From: Treponema ruminis
Lineage (GTDB): Bacteria; Spirochaetota; Spirochaetia; Treponematales; Treponemataceae
DNA length: 64,000 nt
Assembly (NCBI GenBank): GCA_017161305.1
Contig: CP031518.1
Coordinates: 1,426,001 to 1,490,000, forward strand
Direction of reading: 5' to 3'
Under the pieces are notes generated by a model. The model was not told where the DNA came from, made no database searches, and saw only the letters and a list, made by a program, of their open reading frames with translations. Below are positions 1 through 9,441 of this stretch, piece after piece. The position numbers were made by a program, and so were the translations under genes. How positions within the stretch are numbered: the first letter of the stretch is position 1; every line of letters begins with the position of its first letter.

Positions 1-2
1 AA

Positions 3-968
3 GGCATAACAATAAAGAACGCAAATCTTATTCAATGGCCGGATCACGAAACATATTCTTCCTTTGAACAGATTGTTTATAATCCGTTTGATTATGCTTT
101 TGGCTATCTTGCTGGAATCAGTGCCCTTGGAAACTCTTCATTGCCTAAAGTTTACCAGGCTTATGGAACTTGTGCCCATGCTGTAATAGAAAGACTTTTC
201 AATAAAAAAGAAGGTATTGAAGGCAGCGGAACCGTTCCATACATCAAAGAAAACATCAAAAACAACTTTGATAAAGTCTTTACTGATATGGTAAATGGAT
301 GCGGAGCAGTACTTTTGCTCAAGGAAAATCTTCTGAATCTTCCAAATTATAAGGCAAAAGTCTTTGACTGTGTTAATGCACTGGTAAAAGTGCTGGAAGA
401 TAATAAGCTCCATGTTCTTGCCTGTGAACCAAAACTTATTAGAAGTGATATGAATTTTGGGAATGAAATACGAATTGAAGGTTATGCAGATATGATTCTT
501 GCTGATGAAAAGAATAATCCTGTTGTATTTGATTTTAAGTGGTATCTGGGAAAAGTTGATAAGTTTAAGAAGACGATTGAAGAGAATAAATCAATTCAGC
601 TTGAACTCTATAAATATCTTACGAAAAAACTTGCTGGAAGCGAGGCAAAAGCTGTTGCCTATGTTGTTATTCCGGAAGTAACTCTCGTTTCTGCACAATC
701 CTTTGCCGGAAACAATACGGTAAAAGTGACTATAAAAGATGCAGATGAACAGCTGCTTCCGAAACTGAAAAACTCTTATAAATACCGCCGTGCTCAGATA
801 GAAAAAGGATTCATTGAAGAAGCGACAGGTTTTGCACCTGACCAGATTACCTATCAGAATGATTGCGAAGATAAAAATCTTATCCCTCTTGAGTTTGATG
901 GAATAAGGGAACCTAAAAAACAGCCTAAGCCATATCCACAGTATGAGTTTTTTAAGGGAAGAAAGTAG
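3..968 (+). CDS. AddB-like PD-(D/E)XK nuclease, C-terminal part (5' end outside window)
   Basis: The reading frame is open from base 3, so this is the 3' part of a larger gene; the in-frame TTG at 141 is not a convincing start. The nuclease core is visible as GYADMILAD followed by VVFDFKW, the D...(D/E)xK signature of the RecB/AddB nuclease superfamily. The stop lies 12 nt before the next gene, a large UvrD-type helicase-nuclease, so the pair resembles AddB-AddA, which processes double-strand DNA ends for recombination. The helicase-like N-terminus expected of AddB cannot be seen here. A Cas4-like or other RecB-family nuclease is a weaker alternative. Confidence 0.7.
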   Translation, partial: GITIKNANLIQWPDHETYSSFEQIVYNPFDYAFGYLAGISALGNSSLPKVYQAYGTCAHAVIERLFNKKEGIEGSGTVPYIKENIKNNFDKVFTDMVNGCGAVLLLKENLLNLPNYKAKVFDCVNALVKVLEDNKLHVLACEPKLIRSDMNFGNEIRIEGYADMILADEKNNPVVFDFKWYLGKVDKFKKTIEENKSIQLELYKYLTKKLAGSEAKAVAYVVIPEVTLVSAQSFAGNNTVKVTIKDADEQLLPKLKNSYKYRRAQIEKGFIEEATGFAPDQITYQNDCEDKNLIPLEFDGIREPKKQPKPYPQYEFFKGRK

Positions 969-980
969 GAGAAGAGCAGA

Positions 981-3900
981 ATGAAAAATATTACATATAT
1001 CAGCGCCAGTGCCGGAAGCGGAAAAACATACGAATTAACAGAACGTCTCAAAGGTGCAATTCTGGAAGGAAAATGTAAACCTGAAGAAGTAATTCTTACC
1101 ACATTTACAAAGGCTGCTGCATCAGAATTCAAAGAGAAAGCAAAAGCAAAATTCTATGAAGCAGGAAAAACAAAAGAATCCAATCGTCTGGATCAGGCAC
1201 TAATTGGAACTGTAGATAGTGTTGCAAATGTATTTGTACAACGTTACTGGTATCTTTTGGGAATCAGTCCTAAGCTTAATATAATCAGTGAAGAAGATGA
1301 AAGCGTTTATGTTTCAGAAAGCCTTTCCAGCCTGCCAACTGAAGAGCAGAATAAGTTCTTTCATAAGTTCGCGGAAGTATTTAAGATTCGCGAATCAATG
1401 TCTTATTCTATAAATTATGATTTCTGGAAGAACGATTTAAAAGCGATTTTTAATGCCAGCAGAAGCTATTCAATAAAAGACTTTTCAGAAAGTCTGGAAG
1501 CAAGCAAAAAACTAATTCAAAGCCTTTCTTTAAGCTGCTCAAAACTCAATTTTGACAGAGAAGAGCTTTTAGGAAAACTTGAAGCTCTGGACATGATTTC
1601 AAAAGCAGATAAACCGTCTGGAGCACGTGATAATAGAATCGATGAAACTGAAAGATTCCGACGTATTATTCAGAATCCAAAAGCAACACAGTTAGAAATC
1701 GGATTTGGTCTTGCGGAAATGATTTCTAAGGGAAAGTTTACCACAAAAGCATATCAGGCAAGTGATGATTATCTTTCTTTAGAAGCTGAATCTGACAAAA
1801 TCTGGACCTGTGAAGAAGTTCGTGATTTACAGATTACTTATGTAGAACATCTTTTTGAAATTGCAGGACGCTGGCAGGAAAAATACATCGAATATAAGAA
1901 AGAGCAGCATATTCTTGATTACACAGATATGGAAGAATATCTGCTTGAACTGATTACTAAGGAAGAATATAAATCCGTTCAGGAAGATATAAAAGCAAGC
2001 TACAAATATCTTTTTGTAGATGAATTCCAGGACTGTTCTCCAACTCAGATCAAGATTTTTGACAAATTGTCTGACCTTGTAGAACAGACAATCTGGGTAG
2101 GTGACTATAAACAGGCAATTTACGGTTTCCGTGGATCAGATACGGCACTTGTAAAGGCTGTTACAGACAGAATTGAAAAAATCAATGGTCATTCTAACGA
2201 AACACTTGGTACCAGCCACCGTTCATGGCCTCCAATAGTCGATGTAACAAACGCAGTCTTTGTACCGGCTTTCAGTGATATTCTTAAAGAAGATGAAGTA
2301 AAACTTGATCCATGGGATAGACTTGAAAAAGAATACAACGCAAGCAAACGTACGGATTTACTAAAATGCTGGGTATTAACAGAGAAGGTAAAAGCAAAGA
2401 AAGCAGCCCAGATTGCCGGAAACATTGCAAAAATGATTCAGGCCGGCGAAAAGCCAAAGGATATTGCAGTTCTTGCCCGTACTAATTCAGAATTAACAGC
2501 AGTAGCTACAGCATTAAAAGATTACAATATTCCGGCTCTTGTAGGAGACAGCGAGTTCCAGACCAGCCGCGAAATCACACTTCTTAATGCGCTTTTGAGT
2601 CTTGTAGTTAATTCAAATGATACTATGGCTCGTGCAACTATTGCATATCTTACAGAAGATGGATATACAGCTGCTGCAATCCTTGATAAACGTTTTGAAG
2701 ACAAGTCAAATAAAGTGTCTGATGGTAAATACCTTGAAGATGTATCTCTCATAAAGATGCTTATGGCAAAACGGGAAGCATACAAATCAATGAGCGTATG
2801 TGCCCTTGTAGAAAGCCTGATTATCGAAATGGATTTATATAATGTAGTAAAAAGCTGGACTGATTCTGATAACAGCGTAAATACATTCCATACAGCAATC
2901 AGCATTGCACAGGCTTATGAAGACCACTGTATTCAGATGAGTCTTCCATGCACTATTTATGGATTCATTGACTATATAACCACAGTAAAAGCAAAAGCTG
3001 CCGGAATGAGTGACGGAGTTCAGTTGTTTACTTACCACGGTTCTAAAGGTTTGCAGTGGAAGACGGTAATTCTTATGAGCCTTGAAGATGATATTCTGGA
3101 TGAAAACAATCTGGTAGGACGCGGAATTTATGGAGTTCATACCTTCCATGAAGATGCACCAAATGCAGAAAATCCATATCCGCCTATGACTGTTACAGTT
3201 CTTCCGTGGATTTTTGGTTCAGCAAAAGGAGTTCCTCAAAGTATTAAGGACATTATTCTTGAAAGCGAACGATTTACACAGACCAGAAACGAAGTTATTC
3301 AGGAAGAAAAACGCCTGATGTATGTAGCAATGACACGTCCGGAACAGAGCCTGATTCTTGTTTCACTTCAGGATAACGGATTGTTGCGACTGAAGGAAAT
3401 GGGCGTAAATACAGTAGATTCGATTCCCGCTCTGGAAAAATCAGATATTCTTGGAACCGGACAGAGTTTTATCATTGAAAATCCAAGTGATATGGAAGGC
3501 TGGAAATTCAAGACACCGGAAAACAAAGTGCTGAAGCTATATTCACCAAAAGAAGAATTGCGAAAACGCGACCAGCAGCCAAGTTCCTGCAAATCGGATA
3601 AAAATGTAAAGGCAGAAACAGTCTTTGACAGTGGCAAACGAATTACGCTCAGAGCTTCCAACGAAGAAATGAATGAAGTCGGAACATGCATCCATAATAT
3701 CTTCTGTGTATTGGAGCAGAATCCGACTGTCGAGCAGGCAGAATCTATTATCCGTAATCATCAAATGGAAAAGGAAATTCCAAATGCGGCAGAAATAGTG
3801 GATGCCTGGGAGTTCTTTGAGGAATTCCTTACAGAGAAATATGGAGAAAAGACTGCAACATATCATGAACTTCCGTTTAAACAGTTCTACAATGGGCAGT

Positions 3901-4136
3901 TCTTTACAGGCAGCATAGACTTTATCTGGGAAACAAAAGACGGTGTTATACTGGTAGACTTTAAGTCTTACCCGGGAAGTAAAGATGATGTTGTTAATCC
4001 AAAACATAAACACTTTGTAGGTATCTATGCAGGTCAGTTTGAATGCTATGAACGGGCTTTGAAAGAAGCAGGAAAAAAAGTGCTGGTGAAGCTTGTGTAT
4101 TATCATGTGCTTGGAGTAGGGGTGGAGCTTAAATAA
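981..4136 (+). CDS. addA: AddA-like UvrD-family helicase/exonuclease
   Basis: This 1051-residue protein has superfamily 1 helicase motifs in order: Walker A SASAGSGKT near residues 8-16, Walker B LFVDEFQD, motif III VGDYKQAIYGFRGSD, motif V YHGSKGLQWKTV and motif VI RLMYVAMTRPE. A C-terminal nuclease follows, with GSIDFIWETKDGVILVDFK matching the RecB-type D...DxK site. Start 981 is preceded by GGAG (taGGAGaagagcagaATG). It is cotranscribed with the upstream nuclease. Its expected job is ATP-driven unwinding and degradation of DNA ends. It could be the housekeeping AddAB or an accessory copy within the defence island; the adjacent Wadjet locus makes both possible. Confidence 0.8.
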   Translation: MKNITYISASAGSGKTYELTERLKGAILEGKCKPEEVILTTFTKAAASEFKEKAKAKFYEAGKTKESNRLDQALIGTVDSVANVFVQRYWYLLGISPKLNIISEEDESVYVSESLSSLPTEEQNKFFHKFAEVFKIRESMSYSINYDFWKNDLKAIFNASRSYSIKDFSESLEASKKLIQSLSLSCSKLNFDREELLGKLEALDMISKADKPSGARDNRIDETERFRRIIQNPKATQLEIGFGLAEMISKGKFTTKAYQASDDYLSLEAESDKIWTCEEVRDLQITYVEHLFEIAGRWQEKYIEYKKEQHILDYTDMEEYLLELITKEEYKSVQEDIKASYKYLFVDEFQDCSPTQIKIFDKLSDLVEQTIWVGDYKQAIYGFRGSDTALVKAVTDRIEKINGHSNETLGTSHRSWPPIVDVTNAVFVPAFSDILKEDEVKLDPWDRLEKEYNASKRTDLLKCWVLTEKVKAKKAAQIAGNIAKMIQAGEKPKDIAVLARTNSELTAVATALKDYNIPALVGDSEFQTSREITLLNALLSLVVNSNDTMARATIAYLTEDGYTAAAILDKRFEDKSNKVSDGKYLEDVSLIKMLMAKREAYKSMSVCALVESLIIEMDLYNVVKSWTDSDNSVNTFHTAISIAQAYEDHCIQMSLPCTIYGFIDYITTVKAKAAGMSDGVQLFTYHGSKGLQWKTVILMSLEDDILDENNLVGRGIYGVHTFHEDAPNAENPYPPMTVTVLPWIFGSAKGVPQSIKDIILESERFTQTRNEVIQEEKRLMYVAMTRPEQSLILVSLQDNGLLRLKEMGVNTVDSIPALEKSDILGTGQSFIIENPSDMEGWKFKTPENKVLKLYSPKEELRKRDQQPSSCKSDKNVKAETVFDSGKRITLRASNEEMNEVGTCIHNIFCVLEQNPTVEQAESIIRNHQMEKEIPNAAEIVDAWEFFEEFLTEKYGEKTATYHELPFKQFYNGQFFTGSIDFIWETKDGVILVDFKSYPGSKDDVVNPKHKHFVGIYAGQFECYERALKEAGKKVLVKLVYYHVLGVGVELK

Positions 4137-4193
4137 ATACTTAAAAAAAATATTGATAATATAAAAGTGTCTCTCAGTGTTAATTTTCTGTGA

Positions 4194-4199
4194 TATAAT
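4194..4199 (+). promoter_or_regulatory. -10 element of the jetABCD promoter; likely leaderless mRNA
   Basis: TGATATAAT contains a perfect -10 hexamer (TATAAT) whose last base is only 8 nt before the A of the jetA ATG. No Shine-Dalgarno-like sequence lies between them (taatagaaATG). Transcription should therefore start at or within a base or two of the start codon, giving a leaderless message. A good -35 is not evident. Confidence 0.5.
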
Positions 4200-4207
4200 T
4201 AATAGAA

Positions 4208-5605
4208 ATGAAGAATTTATTCTCTGTTTTGCCTGATGATTTCTTTAAGCCTCTTAATAGTAAATATAAGGATCAGTATGCAGACTGTCTTTTGGCTATT
4301 TACAATTCATACAAAACAGAAATTTCATATGGTGTTGAACGAGAATCGGTTGTATCAACACTAACTGATTATTTTAATACAAGAACTGATGACATTAGTT
4401 TTGATGATGATAATAGTTTTGAAAAAGACTCCAGAAGCAAAGCTCAGAAAACAATTAATTATTTAAGGAATTGTGGATGGCTAGATTTTGAGGAAGAAAA
4501 AAATTATCAGCAAAATGTTGTACTAACAGAACAAGCGGTTCCATTCATTCGAACGATGAATGATGTCATCAAGAATGAAGAAACAGAATACCAGGGACTT
4601 ATTTCTCAGATTCATGCGGTTCTTCAAAATGAGGATTTATATTCAAAACCATATCAGTTTATTCTTAAAAACGTTGTAAATAGTACAGAGCAGTTAGTAT
4701 CAAGTCTTAAAAAATTAAATATTTCAATAAAAAAACATATTGATAAACAGACTAAGAATAAAGAATTATCAGAAATATTTTCATTATTTTCAGTATATAA
4801 TGAAGAAATTGTCTCAAAATCGCTTTATCGTCTAAAAACAAGTGAAAATATTGGAAAATTTCGTCAATCCATAAAAATTAATCTGGATAAAATGCTTTCT
4901 GAACCAAAAATTTTAAAAGATTTGGTCGAAGGTTATATGGAAATTGAACAGGAAACTGATTCAGAACTTGCGAAAGATAAAATCATAGAAATGATTATTG
5001 ATGTAAAATCGGCCTTCGAAAATCTTGATAAAATTATTGAAGACATTGATCGTAAAAATAATCATTACATGAAGAATGCTGCATCCAGAGCAAAATTTGA
5101 GCTTGCTTCCGGCACAAATCAAGAAGGTAAAATTAATGCAATATTACGGTATCTGACAGAATATTCTGATGAGGACGAAAGCATACCAGAGAATTTCTTC
5201 AATGTATATGTTCAAAAATTTGTTTCAGAAGAATCTATCAAGAAAATTCCAGAAAAGAAAACCTATGAAGAAGTTGCAACCATTAATGAAACTGAAATAT
5301 TAACTGCTGAAGAACGAGCTCTAAAAAAACAACTTCTCTTAGATAAACAAATGGCACGCATATACAGAAAAAAAATAGAAGATTTTGTATCGGAATGTTT
5401 AGGTGAGAAAGATTTAATATTAGCTTCTGATATTCCAATTAACAATCGTAAAGATTTTGAAACATTAATTTATATAAGACTTTTTGCTATTGAATCATAT
5501 GTATATAGGGTAAAGAAGACAGAACAAAGAATACGAACTAAAAACTGCGAATTTACTGATTTTGAAATTATAAAAAGGAAACAGGAGGAAAAAAAGCATG
5601 TTTGA
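4208..5605 (+). CDS. jetA: Wadjet protein JetA (MukF-like kleisin)
   Basis: This 465-residue, highly charged, mostly helical protein opens with FSVLPDDFFKPLNSKYK, typical of the Wadjet JetA family (DUF5716-like). Position is decisive: it is the first gene of a tightly overlapping four-gene set whose later members are clearly a MukE-like protein, an SMC ATPase and a toprim nuclease. In Wadjet, JetA is the kleisin that bridges the SMC dimer. The start has no ribosome-binding site and appears leaderless. Subtype (I, II or III) is not settled by reading alone; JetA of this length fits type II better than type I. Confidence 0.85.
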   Translation: MKNLFSVLPDDFFKPLNSKYKDQYADCLLAIYNSYKTEISYGVERESVVSTLTDYFNTRTDDISFDDDNSFEKDSRSKAQKTINYLRNCGWLDFEEEKNYQQNVVLTEQAVPFIRTMNDVIKNEETEYQGLISQIHAVLQNEDLYSKPYQFILKNVVNSTEQLVSSLKKLNISIKKHIDKQTKNKELSEIFSLFSVYNEEIVSKSLYRLKTSENIGKFRQSIKINLDKMLSEPKILKDLVEGYMEIEQETDSELAKDKIIEMIIDVKSAFENLDKIIEDIDRKNNHYMKNAASRAKFELASGTNQEGKINAILRYLTEYSDEDESIPENFFNVYVQKFVSEESIKKIPEKKTYEEVATINETEILTAEERALKKQLLLDKQMARIYRKKIEDFVSECLGEKDLILASDIPINNRKDFETLIYIRLFAIESYVYRVKKTEQRIRTKNCEFTDFEIIKRKQEEKKHV

Positions 5606-6233
5606 AAAACTTGAGTTAATTGGTAATTCCAGCTCACAAAAAGAAAAGTTTTCTAAAGCAGCAAATAATCTCTTAAACCACTGTTTTATTCTCAAGAAAA
5701 AAGAAGACACAAGGCTCGATTATATTTGTATAAAAGATAATAAAGAACAATTTTGCTTAGTTTTTGATTTACTTGGATATGATTTGAGAATAGATGAAGA
5801 TATTGGTCTTATCTCCATATCCAATAGAAATGGTACTGGTCGTCTTCAATTTACAAAGTTTGAAAGTATTATGTTTTTAATTCTCAGACTCTTGTATTTG
5901 GAAAAACGAAATGATCTTTCTACAAATGGTGACAATGTTACGGTAACTATTCAGGAGATTCGTGATAAATACAATGTATTGAAGGTAAAAAACAAACAAA
6001 AGCTAGACAAGAATTCTGAAAGACAGATTATTGCTTTATTTAAGCGTTATAACCTGATCCGTAATTTGACTTCAGATATTACACAGGGAGAGACCAGAAT
6101 AGAGATTTATCCTTCTATTATGATAGCCATTCCAAATGAAGGTATTACACATCTATATGAGAATGTAAAAGAAAGACTTACTGAATATGAAGAAGGAGAT
6201 GACGATGCAGATACAGACGAAGAAGCTGAATAG
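5598..6233 (+). CDS. jetB: Wadjet protein JetB (MukE-like)
   Basis: This 211-residue protein overlaps the end of jetA by 8 nt and has a strong ribosome-binding site (GGAGG about 10 nt upstream). It is a small, probably winged-helix protein with an acidic C-terminal tail (GDDDADTDEEAE). Size, order and overlap match JetB, the MukE-like accessory subunit that binds the kleisin. Identification leans on context more than on individual residues. Confidence 0.8.
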   Translation: MFEKLELIGNSSSQKEKFSKAANNLLNHCFILKKKEDTRLDYICIKDNKEQFCLVFDLLGYDLRIDEDIGLISISNRNGTGRLQFTKFESIMFLILRLLYLEKRNDLSTNGDNVTVTIQEIRDKYNVLKVKNKQKLDKNSERQIIALFKRYNLIRNLTSDITQGETRIEIYPSIMIAIPNEGITHLYENVKERLTEYEEGDDDADTDEEAE

Positions 6234-9200
6234 AGTAAGATTAGTAAACTGGATGTATTTTGGTTATGAAACATTTCCTTTTAACCAAGGTTCTGTTTTA
6301 ATTAGCGGTGAAAATGCAGCCGGAAAATCTACTGTATTAGATGCCATACAAATGGTTTTGACAGGAAATTCTACAAAATTTAATAAAGCTGCCAATGAAA
6401 ACTCAGATCGTGACCTTAAGAGCTATGTACGTTGCAAAATTGATACAACTGAAAAAACATATCTTAGAGAAGGAAATGTAATCAGTAATATTGCCTTAGA
6501 ATTCTATGAGGAGAAAGAAAACCGCTGGTTTGTAATAGGTGTTCACATAACTTCAGGAAATGAAAATGAATCTCCTACAAAGAGATGGTATATAGAAAAT
6601 GGAAAGTTAGAAGATTTCTCATTCATAACTCCAGAAAATAAACCCTCAATGTATGATGAATTTAGAAATAGGGAAGAAAAAGTTAGGTTCATCAAAAGTG
6701 TAAATGAATACAAGGAAAATCTCCGTCACCGACTTGGAAGTCTAGAAGAAAAGTTTTTTGAGGTATTGCTAAAGGCACTCGCATTTAGGCCTGTTGATAA
6801 TGTAAAAGATTTTATCAATAAGTATGTTTTGACTGAAAAACCAATTGATGTGCAATCCTTGAGACAAAGTATTGATGTTCTGAATGAATTTGAACAAACC
6901 TTAAAAAAAGCAAAACAAGAAAGGGATACACTTTCAGAAATATTAGAGCGCTATTCAGAAATTGAAGAAAATACACACAATCAGAATGTAAATGATATGC
7001 TGGTTAAAATTGTTGATAAAGATGTTATCGAGCAATCAAAAAATAGAGGACTTAGTGAGATTCGTATTAATAAACAGAAACTGACAAATATTTCTTCTGA
7101 ACGAACTAATATTGAAAATCAACTACGAAGCATTCAAATAAAACTAATGCAATTAAAACAAACATTTGAAAACTCTGATTACAGGCGTCTTACAGAAAAA
7201 CTTCAAGCCTCAATTGATAAATTGACTGATGAGATGAAAAAAGAAGAGACTCGTAATAAGCAATTATCAGATTATTTAAGATTTCTTAATAATTATCTGG
7301 GATTAATTGTAAAACTTAAAGATGTACCTGTAAGCCCTGACGATGTAAGAAATATAGGTTTAAATACAGATAAAAATACAAAAATCGAAACTGTTGAAAA
7401 ACTCGAATCCTTCTTAAGGAAAGAAATAGAAGAAATCCGTATGCAAAAGTTTGCGGCCGGCCAAGAAAAAGAGAAGATTTCGTTACAAATATCTCAATTG
7501 GAATCAGAAATTAATTCTTTGGAGACTCAGACAATCAAATACCCAGATGAAACAGTTCAACTTCGGGATTGTATACAAAAAGAATTTGAAAATGCTGGGA
7601 TAGATTCTCCTGTATATATATTTTCTGAGCTTCTTTCAATTACCGATAAGCAATGGACAAATGCAATTGAAGGATATCTGAATACTCAGAGATTTTATCT
7701 GATTGTAGAACCAGAATATTATATCCAGGCCTTGCAGATTTATAATGCGAACAAAAAAAGTTATAACCAAGGTATTATCAATTTCAGGAAATTACCGGCA
7801 GAAATTGAAATTGAGCCGAATTCTTTAGCGTCATATGTAGAAACTGAGAATCGTTTCGCAAGACGATACGCAAATTATATTTTAGGAAAAGTAATTTGTT
7901 GCGAAAAATTGGAAGACTTAGAGAATTATCCTTCTGCGATTACAAAAGAATGCATGGTGTACAAAAACTATGTTTCCAGAAAAATTGATCCCAAAATTTA
8001 TTCAAAACCATATATTGGAAAAGATGCTATAGAAGTTCAACTCAAGAACGCAAAACAGCAGCGAAAAACGTTATTAGAAAAGCTTCCAGCATTACGAAGC
8101 AAGATTGAAAATCTTACAGAAATGGATAATGCCTATATACATGTAAATTTTGATATGGTAAAAGCAAATCTGGATGCTCCTAATAATCTTGAGACTATAA
8201 ATGAACAACTTTCAAATGAAAAGAAAGAATTTGATAAAATCAGTAAAAATCAAGATATCATTGAGCTTCAGAATCAAATTTCAGATTATGAAAAAAGGGA
8301 GCATGAATTAACAAACAAAAACAATACATTGATAGGAGATGAACGATCTTTGTTCAATGATATTAAAGACAAAGAAAAACTGGTTACTGAACTTGAAGAA
8401 CAACTTGAGAATAAAATAACTGAATTGACAGGATATCAGGACTATAAAGCTGCCATTTATAATGAAGCATTCAATAAATATTTGGAAGCAATGAAACGAG
8501 AATCTCTAGAGGAAATTCAGATAAATTATAGCAGACAAAAAAGTGTCTATGATAATAAAGCTAATAAATTGCTTAATGGTGAGAAGAATTTCATTGGTCT
8601 CTATCAAATGCAGAGTAATTATAATTCAACCTTTACTAAAGATTTTTATCTTGGAATTGAAGGTTTTGAACAATATAAAGGACGTTTTGATAAATTAAAC
8701 AATGTCGAAATAGTAAGAACAGAAGAAACGATTCGCGTTTCAAGAGAAACATGTGAGGAAATTTTTAAGAATGAATTCTTGTCTAAAATGAAAGAATCCA
8801 TTGAAAGTGCAAAATATGAATTTGACAATTTGAAAAAAGCTCTGAAAGATATCAATTACGGAGAAGATACGTATAAATTTATTCTGTCGCCTAATAATCA
8901 GAAACGTAATTTATACAATATGATTATGGCAGATGATAATCTTGGAACATCAAATCTTTTTTCTGGTAATTTTGAAAGCCAGTATAAAGATGAAATTGAT
9001 GAACTATTTACAAAGATTAAAGCAGGAGATTCGAGTGATCAAGCTGTCCGTGAATATACTGATTACAGAACCTATCTTGATTATGATATTGAGATTACAA
9101 AGAAAAATGGAACTGTTCAAAAACTCTCTGCAAAAGCAAAAAGTAATAGTGGAGGAGAATCACAGGTTCCTTTTTACGTTATTATGGCTGCTTCATTAAA

Positions 9201-9441
9201 CAATATTTATCAGAATAAGAATTCAGTTCGTTTATTAATGCTAGATGAAGCCTTTAATAATATGGATGAGCAGCGAATTGCAAGTGTAATGAAGTTCTTT
9301 AATCAGCTCCAATTTCAGACTATTCTTGTCGCTCCTTCTCCAAAGATTCAGGATATAGAAGAAAATGTAGATTCTGTTTTAACTGTAATGCGAGAAGATA
9401 CAATCAGTTTTGTAGAGGACTTCAGATATTATGGTGAATAA
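6205..9441 (+). CDS. jetC: Wadjet protein JetC (SMC/MukB-like ATPase)
   Basis: An SMC-type ATPase of about 1078 residues. Walker A is GENAAGKST at about residues 35-43. A long central coiled-coil region is interrupted by a hinge-like segment. The ABC signature NSGGESQ lies near residue 982 and Walker B LLMLDEAFNNMD near residue 1010. I chose the ATG at 6205 over in-frame ATGs at 6187 and 6199 because AAGGAG at 6193-6198 is correctly spaced only for 6205. The gene overlaps jetB by 29 nt and jetD by 11 nt, implying coupled translation. Wadjet SMC complexes extrude DNA loops and sense small circular plasmids before cleavage by JetD. Confidence 0.93.
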   Translation: MQIQTKKLNRVRLVNWMYFGYETFPFNQGSVLISGENAAGKSTVLDAIQMVLTGNSTKFNKAANENSDRDLKSYVRCKIDTTEKTYLREGNVISNIALEFYEEKENRWFVIGVHITSGNENESPTKRWYIENGKLEDFSFITPENKPSMYDEFRNREEKVRFIKSVNEYKENLRHRLGSLEEKFFEVLLKALAFRPVDNVKDFINKYVLTEKPIDVQSLRQSIDVLNEFEQTLKKAKQERDTLSEILERYSEIEENTHNQNVNDMLVKIVDKDVIEQSKNRGLSEIRINKQKLTNISSERTNIENQLRSIQIKLMQLKQTFENSDYRRLTEKLQASIDKLTDEMKKEETRNKQLSDYLRFLNNYLGLIVKLKDVPVSPDDVRNIGLNTDKNTKIETVEKLESFLRKEIEEIRMQKFAAGQEKEKISLQISQLESEINSLETQTIKYPDETVQLRDCIQKEFENAGIDSPVYIFSELLSITDKQWTNAIEGYLNTQRFYLIVEPEYYIQALQIYNANKKSYNQGIINFRKLPAEIEIEPNSLASYVETENRFARRYANYILGKVICCEKLEDLENYPSAITKECMVYKNYVSRKIDPKIYSKPYIGKDAIEVQLKNAKQQRKTLLEKLPALRSKIENLTEMDNAYIHVNFDMVKANLDAPNNLETINEQLSNEKKEFDKISKNQDIIELQNQISDYEKREHELTNKNNTLIGDERSLFNDIKDKEKLVTELEEQLENKITELTGYQDYKAAIYNEAFNKYLEAMKRESLEEIQINYSRQKSVYDNKANKLLNGEKNFIGLYQMQSNYNSTFTKDFYLGIEGFEQYKGRFDKLNNVEIVRTEETIRVSRETCEEIFKNEFLSKMKESIESAKYEFDNLKKALKDINYGEDTYKFILSPNNQKRNLYNMIMADDNLGTSNLFSGNFESQYKDEIDELFTKIKAGDSSDQAVREYTDYRTYLDYDIEITKKNGTVQKLSAKAKSNSGGESQVPFYVIMAASLNNIYQNKNSVRLLMLDEAFNNMDEQRIASVMKFFNQLQFQTILVAPSPKIQDIEENVDSVLTVMREDTISFVEDFRYYGE